Part shown: positions 44,678-51,088 of the stretch, piece by piece | Position numbering within the stretch: position 1 is the stretch's first letter | How the letters are laid out: each line of letters starts with the position of its first letter | DNA from: SZAS-103 sp038216155 | GTDB taxonomy: Bacteria; Pseudomonadota; Gammaproteobacteria; Xanthomonadales; Xanthomonadaceae | Direction of reading: 5' to 3' | DNA length: 64,000 bases | Assembly: GCA_038216155.1 (NCBI GenBank) | Contig: JBBQQH010000005.1 | Coordinates: forward strand, 8,748-72,747 | Notes under the pieces: model-generated | What the model saw: only the letters and a program-made list of their open reading frames with translations | The model's database searches: none | Told to the model about the DNA's origin: nothing | Translations under genes and position numbers: made by a program

Positions 44678-45021
44678 ACGAATCGCGCCGCAAGCGTCGC
44701 CGCAATCCCGACAACACCGTCGAAGTGCAGGACGTGATGACCGAAGCAGTGATCGGGCGGATCGGCAATCTGTCGGAAACCGGCATGCTGATCCACGCCG
44801 ACGTGACCCTGGTCGAGGACGCGTTATTCCAGTTTCGTTTTTCGTTGTACGAGACCGATGGAACGCGGCATACCTACGAAGTCGGCGCGCACCATCTGTG
44901 GTCGGACCCCGCGGGCACGCTGGGGCAGTTCTGGACCGGCTTCCGCTTTATCGACATCTCGCCCGACGACGGTGCGCGCCTGCGCCGCTGGACGCATTCG
45001 CCGGGCAGCATAGAAGGCTGA
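44674..45021 (+). CDS. PilZ domain protein
   Basis: 115 residues. The N-terminal RRKRRRNPDNTVEVQDV holds the Arg-rich switch with RxxxR spacing (R-R-K-R-R-R-N), and NLSETGMLIHADV matches the D/N-x-S-x-x-G motif; together these are the c-di-GMP-binding elements of PilZ. Translationally coupled to the DUF1631 gene by ATGA. It probably acts as c-di-GMP effector with the DUF1631 protein as partner, which is inference from the arrangement. Confidence 0.85.
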   Translation: MNESRRKRRRNPDNTVEVQDVMTEAVIGRIGNLSETGMLIHADVTLVEDALFQFRFSLYETDGTRHTYEVGAHHLWSDPAGTLGQFWTGFRFIDISPDDGARLRRWTHSPGSIEG

Positions 45022-45213
45022 TCGACGATCACTGTTCGTCCCGTAGGCATAACTGCAAAGTCGTCGCGTAGCGCGCGAACAGTCCCTGCACAGCACCGCA
45101 GCGTGCGCTTTGCACCCGCTAACCCTGATCGAACCCTGGCCGGTCGAAACGGCTCAGGTGCGAAGGCCCGACGAAAGCGGCAGAATCGGTAGTTCCGGCG
45201 CATCGCGCGTTTC

Positions 45214-46554
45214 ATGGCTGCTTGCATGACTGTTTCCACCGCTTCGGTTGCACAGTTGTATCCCGCCCACCTTGCCGTCGTTTGCGAGCGCGTCGACCGC
45301 GCGCTGGAACGCTGCGGTTTCGACCATCTGCTGGTGGCGTCGGGCGTGGAGAAAATGCGCTTTCTCGACGATATGCCGTACCCGTTCAAGGTCAATCCGC
45401 AGTTCAAGGCATGGCTGCCACTGCTGCATCATCCCGATTGCTGGATTGCGTACTCGCCCGGAAAAACACCGCTGCTGGTGTATCACCAACCCGCAGATTA
45501 CTGGCATCTGCCGCCAGCGGCGCCGGAGGGCTTCTGGGTCGAGCATTTCGACATCCGCATCATCGGCACGCCCAAGGAGGCCGCGCAGCATCTACCCTCC
45601 GCGGGCCGGTGCGCGATCCTCGGCGAACCCGACGCCGCATTGCCAGGATTCGAGCCGAACAATCCGCAGCCGCTGCTTGATCACCTGCACTATCAGCGCG
45701 CGGTCAAGACGCCGTACGAACTCGCGCAGATGCGTACAGCCTCACGGCGCGCCGTATGCGGTCATCGCGCCGCCCGAGCGCGGTTTGCTGCCGGCGGTTC
45801 CGAACTCGATATCCATCGGGCCTACCTCGCTGCGGCCGAACATGGCGATCTGACCCTGCCCTACGGCAACATCGTCGGACTCAACGAGCACGGCGCGGTG
45901 CTGCACTACCAGTACCAAGACGCGCAACCGCCGGTCGAACTGCGCTCGCTGCTGATCGACGCCGGCGCCGAATCAGCCGGCTATGCCGCAGACATCACCC
46001 GCACCTGGCACAACGGCGATTCGCAGTTTGCCGAATTGGTCGAAGGTGTGGATCGCGAGCAGCAGGTGTTGGCCGCCAACGTGCGTCCGGGCCAGGATTA
46101 TCGCGAACTCCACTTGGAAGCCCATCGCCGATTGGGCGGCGTGTTGCATGAGTTGGGCATCGTCAACATGGAGCCAGAATCAATGCTCGAAACCGGCGTG
46201 AGCTCGGTGTTTTTTCCGCATGGCCTTGGTCATCTGATCGGGTTGCAGGTGCATGACGTTGCCGGCTTCGCGGCTGACGACAGCGGCGCCAGCATCGACA
46301 AACCCGAAGGCCACCCTTTCCTGCGCCTGACCCGCACGCTGCAGCCGGGAATGGCAGTCACCATTGAACCGGGCATCTATTTCATCGACATGTTGCTGGC
46401 CAAGCTCAAGGCCGGCAAGCACAGCGGTGCGGTCAATTGGAACGCGATTGAGCACCTGCAAAAATTTGGCGGCGTGCGTATTGAGGATGATGTGGTGTGC
46501 ACTGAAGGCGTGCCAGAGAATCTGACGCGGGACGCGTTTGCTGCGGCGGAGTGA
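45214..46554 (+). CDS. pepQ: Xaa-Pro dipeptidase PepQ
   Basis: 446 residues (or 442 from ATG 45226). The pita-bread fold shows all metal ligands: DAGAESAGYAADITRTW (two Asp), FFPHGLGHLIGLQVHDV (His), VTIEPGIYFID (Glu) and VRIEDDVVCTEGV (Glu). It cleaves Xaa-Pro dipeptides in the cytoplasm. It converges on pepP, a related M24 peptidase, across the accessory island 46555-48960, so the two were probably neighbours before the island arrived. Confidence 0.95.
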   Translation: MAACMTVSTASVAQLYPAHLAVVCERVDRALERCGFDHLLVASGVEKMRFLDDMPYPFKVNPQFKAWLPLLHHPDCWIAYSPGKTPLLVYHQPADYWHLPPAAPEGFWVEHFDIRIIGTPKEAAQHLPSAGRCAILGEPDAALPGFEPNNPQPLLDHLHYQRAVKTPYELAQMRTASRRAVCGHRAARARFAAGGSELDIHRAYLAAAEHGDLTLPYGNIVGLNEHGAVLHYQYQDAQPPVELRSLLIDAGAESAGYAADITRTWHNGDSQFAELVEGVDREQQVLAANVRPGQDYRELHLEAHRRLGGVLHELGIVNMEPESMLETGVSSVFFPHGLGHLIGLQVHDVAGFAADDSGASIDKPEGHPFLRLTRTLQPGMAVTIEPGIYFIDMLLAKLKAGKHSGAVNWNAIEHLQKFGGVRIEDDVVCTEGVPENLTRDAFAAAE

Positions 46555-46587
46555 TTAGTCGGCATTGCGCCAACCAAGAACTCCCAA

Positions 46588-46876
46588 CCGTTCGTGGTGA
46601 GCCCTTCGTCAGGCTCAGGACAGGCCTGTCGAACGACAACACTCTCAATCGTTCGTGGTGAGGGTGAAGAGGCATGTTTGCAAGCATTCCTAGCATGCCG
46701 ATGAACGCCCGAAGCCAGCGGCTGAGGGCCGGACTGGATCAAAGCGCGGAGCACTGAGGCCGCGTCTCGAATCTCTCGCGTTTTTACAGAATTTCGATCA
46801 AGTGCAGAGCGTTCCGCCCGCTACGCGGCCGGGTTCGGCTTTCTTGCTTGTCCAAGAAAGACAGAACCAGAAAGAA
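46588..46876. repeat. Left dispersed-repeat block of the island
   Basis: 46588-46664 holds two copies of a CGTTCGTGGTGAG element, and 46746-46876 a longer element (GAGCACTGAGGCCGCGTCTC near its start, GCTTGTCCAAGAAAG near its end). Both recur in inverted orientation at 48725-48943. The longer element aligns to its partner over about 130 bases with roughly 75% identity by eye. No gene is supported in 46555-46940; the short open frames here are translations of the repeat. Confidence 0.8.
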
Positions 46877-46949
46877 GGCGCCCGGGCTTCGCGCCCTTCG
46901 GGTCCGCGTGCGCCGACGGGATTTTTCGATGGCGCGTCCATGCACCAGC

Positions 46950-46976
46950 AAAAAACGGCGTGCATCGTGCACGCCG
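46950..46976 (-). terminator. Rho-independent terminator downstream of the HNH cassette
   Basis: A perfect nine-base-pair stem (CGGCGTGCA, loop, TGCACGCCG, 46956-46976) is followed on the minus strand by six T (46955-46950). It lies just past the third attC-like site, so it ends transcription that runs through the two cassette genes. Confidence 0.85.
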
Positions 46977-46984
46977 CACTGCGG

Positions 46985-47090
46985 ATCTAACCGCCTTCAC
47001 CCGCCGCTGCGCAGGGGCCCAATGAAGAGCACCGCATCCAGCTCGCAAACATGCGGACCTTGCTCCCGCACTTGGCTCCGGTGATTAGAG
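46985..47090 (-). other. attC-like site 3 (3' of HNH gene)
   Basis: On the minus strand the site runs from CTCTAAT (47090-47084) to GTTAGAT (46991-46985), the last a perfect GTTRRRY. Next to these, TCACC and GGTGA can pair, giving the inner boxes. Length is 106 bases, within the usual attC range. The left-end box departs from RYYYAAC at two of seven positions. Confidence 0.5.
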
Positions 47091-47111
47091 GCGGCACTTT
47101 GCTAGCCCGCC

Positions 47112-47873
47112 CTAAGTGCTGCCCAACATGCGCCTGACTTCCTGGACCGTGTATGGTGGATTGCGGGTATGAATGACCGCACGACAGTTGGGGCAAATCG
47201 GTTTCATGGTCGCGACAGGATCGAACTCGCGCTCACCGCTAGAGCCCGACAGCGGCTCCTCGTGATGGACGTGAATGACTTCGACAGGAACGCCAGCGTA
47301 GCGCGATTTCAGATTCGCCCCGCAAACAAAGCATGAGAAACCATATGCCGCCAAGCAAGCGCTACGCGCGGCCTCGCTGCGCTCACGCCGCTGCATAACT
47401 ACGTCAACTATTCGTTCTTCGATGTAACGCTCCTTGATCTCAACGATCTGTACGCTTGGGTCAATGACCTGGCCTGCATCCGTGAGAAGTATGCGAAGAG
47501 CTACCTGTGGATTTCTGAGAATTAAATATGTGCGCCCTTCATTTGAGCCGGACCCCTTGTGCACGAGTAGGTCAGACGGCTCACAGCCGTAATATTTACA
47601 GAAGTACGGAACTAGCCGTGCTTTCAATTGTTCCGGGCATGCGTCAGCCTTCCGACCGTGTTTGGCGAAGTGATAACCAATAGCACCTCCGCGTTTGATC
47701 ACGGTGTCATTGACATACCCAAGATTTTCGCCACTTCTAAAAACGCGAACCGTTTTCTTCGAAGATCCGGATGCGGCTAGCGAAAACGAGTAGCGATCAA
47801 GGATAGACAAAAGACTGAGTAGTGGCTCAGTGAACGGCAGGCCGGCATAGTCAGTTGGTACGGCGAGCGACAT
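47112..47873 (-). CDS. HNH endonuclease-like protein (cassette gene)
   Basis: 253 residues. The last ~75 residues form an HNH nuclease module: FSCFVCG, then VIHVHHEEPLS, then DPVATMKPICPNC followed by RAVIHTRNPPYTVQEVRRM. The first His pair, the Asn (CPNC) and the last His are present, and the four cysteines can bind structural zinc; the usual His after CPNC is Arg here. The N-terminal ~170 residues match no family I know. Such a layout is common in restriction-type and defence nucleases, but the target is unknown. Base composition is clearly lower in GC than the neighbours, a sign of transfer. The ATG lies seven bases after the preceding attC-like site. Confidence 0.8.
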   Translation of the reverse strand: MSLAVPTDYAGLPFTEPLLSLLSILDRYSFSLAASGSSKKTVRVFRSGENLGYVNDTVIKRGGAIGYHFAKHGRKADACPEQLKARLVPYFCKYYGCEPSDLLVHKGSGSNEGRTYLILRNPQVALRILLTDAGQVIDPSVQIVEIKERYIEERIVDVVMQRRERSEAARSACLAAYGFSCFVCGANLKSRYAGVPVEVIHVHHEEPLSGSSGEREFDPVATMKPICPNCRAVIHTRNPPYTVQEVRRMLGST

Positions 47874-47879
47874 GGTGAA

Positions 47880-47919
47880 GCCTATGTCAGGTTAAGCCGG
47901 CTTGAACGACTTTTTAGGC
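47880..47919 (-). other. attC-like site 2 (between cassette genes), very short
   Basis: On the minus strand it begins GCCTAAAAAG (47919) and ends CATAGGC (47880), with GTCGTTCAAGCC and GGCTTAACCTGAC as arms that pair around AAGCCGGCTT. The arms strongly resemble the core of aadA-type attC sites (GTTCAAGCC ... GGCTTAAC) but lack the variable hairpin between them, so the site is only 40 bases. The stop codon of the upstream gene lies inside its left box, as is common for cassette genes. Confidence 0.6.
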
Positions 47920-48429
47920 CGCAGGCTTTGGCGGAGGGAGCAAATGCCACGCACTCTCGTACTGCGCCCATTGCGACCACACCTGAACCTGATGCTCTCT
48001 CTTTGCGTAGCCTTTTACCATGAGGCTGTAGCTGTCCGACTGATCCAAGTTCCGATGCTCAAGGTAGCTGTTGCGTACTGCTATTCCATCGTCGCGAGCA
48101 GTTTCGGCTGGAATAATAAAGAGACGGTAGCCGCCGTCTACCAAGGCGATCTCTTTGCGTCCGACGACGGGCATGAAAGCGAACACGAAATTGCCCGGTG
48201 AGAGTTGCAAGACCGACTTCAAGCTCCCCAACCTCACATGCTGCTGAGTCCGCGATGCTTTGACGGACACGTTAAAGGGCGAAGCCACGTCTACAGATAG
48301 GTCGTAAACTGGGTTATTGACGCGGTGAAGGTCAGCGTTGTAGCCGTGCTCATGCAGGAGCAGATGAGCTACAGATTCTGCGTGGTCGCCAAGGTCTTTG
48401 CTTCCGACGGATGCTCGTCGTGGCGCCAT
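47914..48429 (-). CDS. PD-(D/E)XK-like protein (cassette gene)
   Basis: 171 residues from ATG 48429, with AGGAG eight bases upstream. The N-terminal part has the pattern of restriction-type folds: GDHAESVAHLLLHEHGYNA (Glu18), then NPVYDLSVD (Asp43), then VSVKAS (Lys57). This resembles intron-associated and restriction-type PD-(D/E)XK nucleases, except that the acid two residues before the Lys is Ser55. It may be an inactive relative or use another acid. The rest (beta strands, then a Trp-rich tail) is not recognisable. GC is lower than in the neighbours. It precedes the HNH gene on the same strand and may be co-expressed with it. Confidence 0.6.
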   Translation of the reverse strand: MAPRRASVGSKDLGDHAESVAHLLLHEHGYNADLHRVNNPVYDLSVDVASPFNVSVKASRTQQHVRLGSLKSVLQLSPGNFVFAFMPVVGRKEIALVDGGYRLFIIPAETARDDGIAVRNSYLEHRNLDQSDSYSLMVKGYAKREHQVQVWSQWAQYESAWHLLPPPKPAA

Positions 48430-48444
48430 GAGATTGCTCCTGCG

Positions 48445-48502
48445 GCCTAACTATCTCGTAGCCTCGAAAGTGAGGCATAACACGACTATCTCAGGGTTAT
48501 CC
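48445..48502 (-). other. attC-like site 1 (5' of cassette genes)
   Basis: On the minus strand the site runs from GGATAAC (48502-48496) to GTTAGGC (48451-48445), a perfect GTTRRRY. Inside, TCGT...GCCTC pairs with GAGGC.ACGA around ACTTTC. Length is 58 bases, close to the shortest classical attC sites. The AAC/GTT core bases are intact at both ends. Confidence 0.55.
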
Positions 48503-48960
48503 GACAATCGCAACGAAAGCGAACCAATGCTTCTGCGGGCACGATGCCCGCCGCTGTTCGGGGCCCCTGCGTTGCGGCGCGTGGCGGCGGATCAGCCCGC
48601 AGGGTGATCGACAGGAAGTCGATCATCGTTTCGCCGGCACAGGGACGTGCCGTCGAAACGGCCCGTCGCCACTCGCGCGCTTTCAGCACAGGGATGTGCT
48701 GAAAGCGCAATGCCGGGGTGTCGTTTCTTTTGGTTACTTTTCTTTGGACAAGCAAAGAAAAGTGACACGGCCGCGGAGCGAGCGGAACGCTTTGCACTTG
48801 ATCCAAGTCGAATGGTTCGAGACGCGGCCTCAGTGCTGCGCACTTCGCTCCGCTCCTCACCAAGAACGGTGTTGTGGTTCGACAGGCTCACCACGAACGG
48901 TTGAGAGTGATGTGGTTCGACAAACTCACCACGAACGGTTTAGAAGTAGCGCAAAAGAAA
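48503..48960. repeat. Right dispersed-repeat block of the island
   Basis: No gene is supported. Three hairpin units lie in a row (for example GATCGACAGGAAGTCGATC near 48607, CGGCACAGGGACGTGCCG near 48635, and CAGCACAGGGATGTGCTG near 48687), followed by the inverted partner of the left repeat (48725-48855) with CTTTTCTTTGGACAAGCAAAG, and two copies of GGTTCGACA...CTCACCACGAACGG (48870-48943). The hairpin-plus-CTTTTCTTTG block is a dispersed intergenic repeat type familiar from xanthomonad genomes; open frames in it are not genes. Confidence 0.8.
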
Positions 48961-50304
48961 TCAGCGCGCTGCGATCAGCGCCTCTACCTCATCAATCTCC
49001 TTGGGCACGCCAGCGGTCAGCACCTCGTGTCCATCCTTGGTGACCAGCACATCGTCCTCGATGCGCACGCCAATGCCTTGCCATTTCGCGGCCACGCCCT
49101 TGCTGCCGGGCGCGATGTACAGGCCCGGCTCGATGGTGAACACCATGCCCGCTTCGAGTTCGCGGAACTCACCATCGACTCGGTACTCGCCGACATCGTG
49201 CACATCCAGCCCGATCCAGTGACCGGTCTTGTGCATGTAAAAGCGCTTGTAATCGCCAGTCTCGAGATTTTTTTCCAGCGTGCCCTTGAGCAGACCGAGC
49301 TTGAGCAGGCCTTCGGTCAGCGTCGCCACCGCTGCGTCGTGGCCTGCATCGTAGGTTTGTCCGACGCGCGCTTTTTGCATCGCGGCATTCTGCGCATCGA
49401 GCACCAGTTGATAGATCGCGCGTTGCTCTTTCGAGAAGCGGCCGTTGACCGGAAACGTGCGGGTGATGTCCGACGCGTAGTTGCGGTATTCGGCGCCAGC
49501 ATCGATCAACAGCAAATCGCCATCGCGCAGCACCGACTTGTTCTCGATGTAATGCAACACGCAGGCGTTGGCACCACCGCCTACAATGGACTCGTAGGCC
49601 AGCTGCGCATCGTTGCGGCGAAAGTGGTGCTGGATTGCCGCCTCGACCTCGTATTCATGCATGCCTGGGCGTGTGGTCTGCATCGCGACCACATGCGCTT
49701 CGGCGGCGATCTGCGCGGCGCGCTTCATCAGCCGGATTTCTGCCGCGCTCTTGAATAGCCGCAGCTCGTGCAGGTAGTGGCCCAGCTCAAGGAACTCGTG
49801 CGGCGGCTGCGCGCCCTGCTTGACCTGCATGCGCACGCGATTGACCCAGCCAATCAGCTTGAGGTCGAACTCGGTATCGCGACCAAAGTGGTAGTAGACG
49901 CGCGTGCGCCCTTCCAGCAGGCCAGGCAGGATGTCGTCCAGATCGGTAATCGGATACGCATCATCGAATCCGTGTGTCGCAACCGCACCTTCGGTGCCGG
50001 CGCGTGCGCCGTCCCAGGTTTCGCGCTCGGGATTGCGTTCGCGACAAAACAGTAACGCCTCGCCATGCGCACGGCCCGGCACCAAGACGAGTACCGCGTC
50101 GGGCTCTGGGAATCCGCTGAGATACCAGAAGTCGCTGTCCTGTCGATAGTTGTAATGGGTGTCGTTGCTGCGTATCCGCGGCGGCGCGGAGGGCAGGATC
50201 ACGATCGCGTCCTCGCCGACCATGCGCATCAACTGGCGGCGACGACGCACCAGTTCGGCGGCGCCGATCTCCAGCGGTTTTCGATTGCGGCGGCTGTCGG
50301 TCAT
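48961..50304 (-). CDS. pepP: Xaa-Pro aminopeptidase PepP
   Basis: 447 residues from ATG 50304 (MTDSRRNRKPLEIGAAELVR). The N-terminal domain carries SNDTHYNYRQDSDFWYLSGF, diagnostic of AMP/PepP, and the M24 metal site is intact: DAGAEYRNYASDITRTF, YMHKTGHWIGLDVHDVGEY, FTIEPGLYIAPG, VRIEDDVLVTKDG. It removes N-terminal residues before proline, with two metal ions. It lies 40 bases after ygfB, the standard ygfB-pepP order of gammaproteobacteria. Confidence 0.96.
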   Translation of the reverse strand: MTDSRRNRKPLEIGAAELVRRRRQLMRMVGEDAIVILPSAPPRIRSNDTHYNYRQDSDFWYLSGFPEPDAVLVLVPGRAHGEALLFCRERNPERETWDGARAGTEGAVATHGFDDAYPITDLDDILPGLLEGRTRVYYHFGRDTEFDLKLIGWVNRVRMQVKQGAQPPHEFLELGHYLHELRLFKSAAEIRLMKRAAQIAAEAHVVAMQTTRPGMHEYEVEAAIQHHFRRNDAQLAYESIVGGGANACVLHYIENKSVLRDGDLLLIDAGAEYRNYASDITRTFPVNGRFSKEQRAIYQLVLDAQNAAMQKARVGQTYDAGHDAAVATLTEGLLKLGLLKGTLEKNLETGDYKRFYMHKTGHWIGLDVHDVGEYRVDGEFRELEAGMVFTIEPGLYIAPGSKGVAAKWQGIGVRIEDDVLVTKDGHEVLTAGVPKEIDEVEALIAAR

Positions 50305-50344
50305 CGAAGGAACTCCGCGAAAAGGGTCGCGCGCGCTGCGCGCA

Positions 50345-50905
50345 TCAGTGCAAGTGGCTGCGATGGTGCGCGGCCAACACGCAATCGCCATGGATCAACA
50401 TTGCGGCAACGCGCACGAACTCGACGATCTCGGCCAGCGCCTGCTCGTCGGCTTCGTCCTCATCGTAGGACAGGTTGCTGGAGCCAATCTTGCCGATGTC
50501 TTCCAGCGCCTCGCTGGCTTCGTCCGACAACGCTGAAGGACGCGAAGCCGCCAGGCCGAAGCCGCCCAAAAACCCGCGGCACCACAGCGCCAGCGCCTCG
50601 GCGCGCTCGCCCAACGGCTCGTCCTCGTCAGGCAACAACAAGACAAATTCAAAGTCCTGCGCGTCGAGCTGGCCAATGGTCGCCTCACGCAACGCCGCAA
50701 GCGCGCCGTCAGCCGGCGGCGCAGCGGACGGTTCCAACGCCAATGCCTGCAGCCAGTCGCCGTGTTCCCCGCCGCCGCCACACAATAATCCGCTCAGCGA
50801 ACCGTGCAGCTCGACGGCGTCCACGCCGAGTCCAAGCGCAACGATTTCCGCCTCGAGTGCGACGCGATCGGGCAATTCGAGATTGGGGAATCTTGGCGTG
50901 GTCAC
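50345..50905 (-). CDS. ygfB: UPF0149 family protein YgfB
   Basis: 186 residues. Family marks are AVELHGSLSGLLCGGG, DEPLGERAEALALWCRGFLGGFGLA and the C-terminal EIVEFVRVAAMLIH. An all-helical cytoplasmic protein. In Pseudomonas the homologue has been reported to influence antibiotic resistance gene expression; here nothing beyond family membership can be said. Cluster with pepP supports the call. Confidence 0.93.
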   Translation of the reverse strand: MTTPRFPNLELPDRVALEAEIVALGLGVDAVELHGSLSGLLCGGGGEHGDWLQALALEPSAAPPADGALAALREATIGQLDAQDFEFVLLLPDEDEPLGERAEALALWCRGFLGGFGLAASRPSALSDEASEALEDIGKIGSSNLSYDEDEADEQALAEIVEFVRVAAMLIHGDCVLAAHHRSHLH

Positions 50906-51029
50906 GGGTCAGATCAGCTTGCGCACAAGCCTTGATTCTAGCGAGCGAACCGTTTCCATGCGAGAACCTCGGACGACGTTACGGTGCATCGATGCCGGCA
51001 CGGCTTCTCGCGAAAGCCCGGCCGGCTTG

Positions 51030-51058
51030 TTGAGTCTGCCCGGTCGCACGCCTACACT
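51030..51058 (+). promoter_or_regulatory. Promoter of the large sensor gene
   Basis: TTGAGT (51030-51035) and TACACT (51053-51058) are spaced by 17 bases. Transcription would begin near 51065, downstream of the earliest in-frame ATG (50984), which argues that the GTG at 51089 is the true start; AAGGGG lies 11-18 bases before it. Confidence 0.55.
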
Positions 51059-51088
51059 CGGCTGTCTGCGAAGGGGACACGACACGCA

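Larger units (their letters stand above)
46985..48502 (-). mobile_element. Putative integron-type cassette array without integrase (two cassettes, three attC-like sites)
   Basis: Two minus-strand genes are each followed by, and preceded by, an attC-like sequence in the same orientation: 48445-48502 upstream of the first gene, 47880-47919 between them, 46985-47090 after the second. The right-hand (R') ends read GTTAGGC, CATAGGC and GTTAGAT, against the consensus GTTRRRY. In each case the other end is a partner able to pair with it, and the flanking core is self-complementary. The genes begin a few bases after the R' ends and have very short leaders, as cassette genes do. There is no intI gene in the window, so this fits an attC cluster lacking an integrase. 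Attribution is by reading alone. Confidence 0.6.

Noticed and set aside
46802..46990. Short open frames in the left and right repeat blocks (also 48647-49043)
   Set aside because: They are translations of dispersed repeats, occur in both orientations, and have no ribosome sites.
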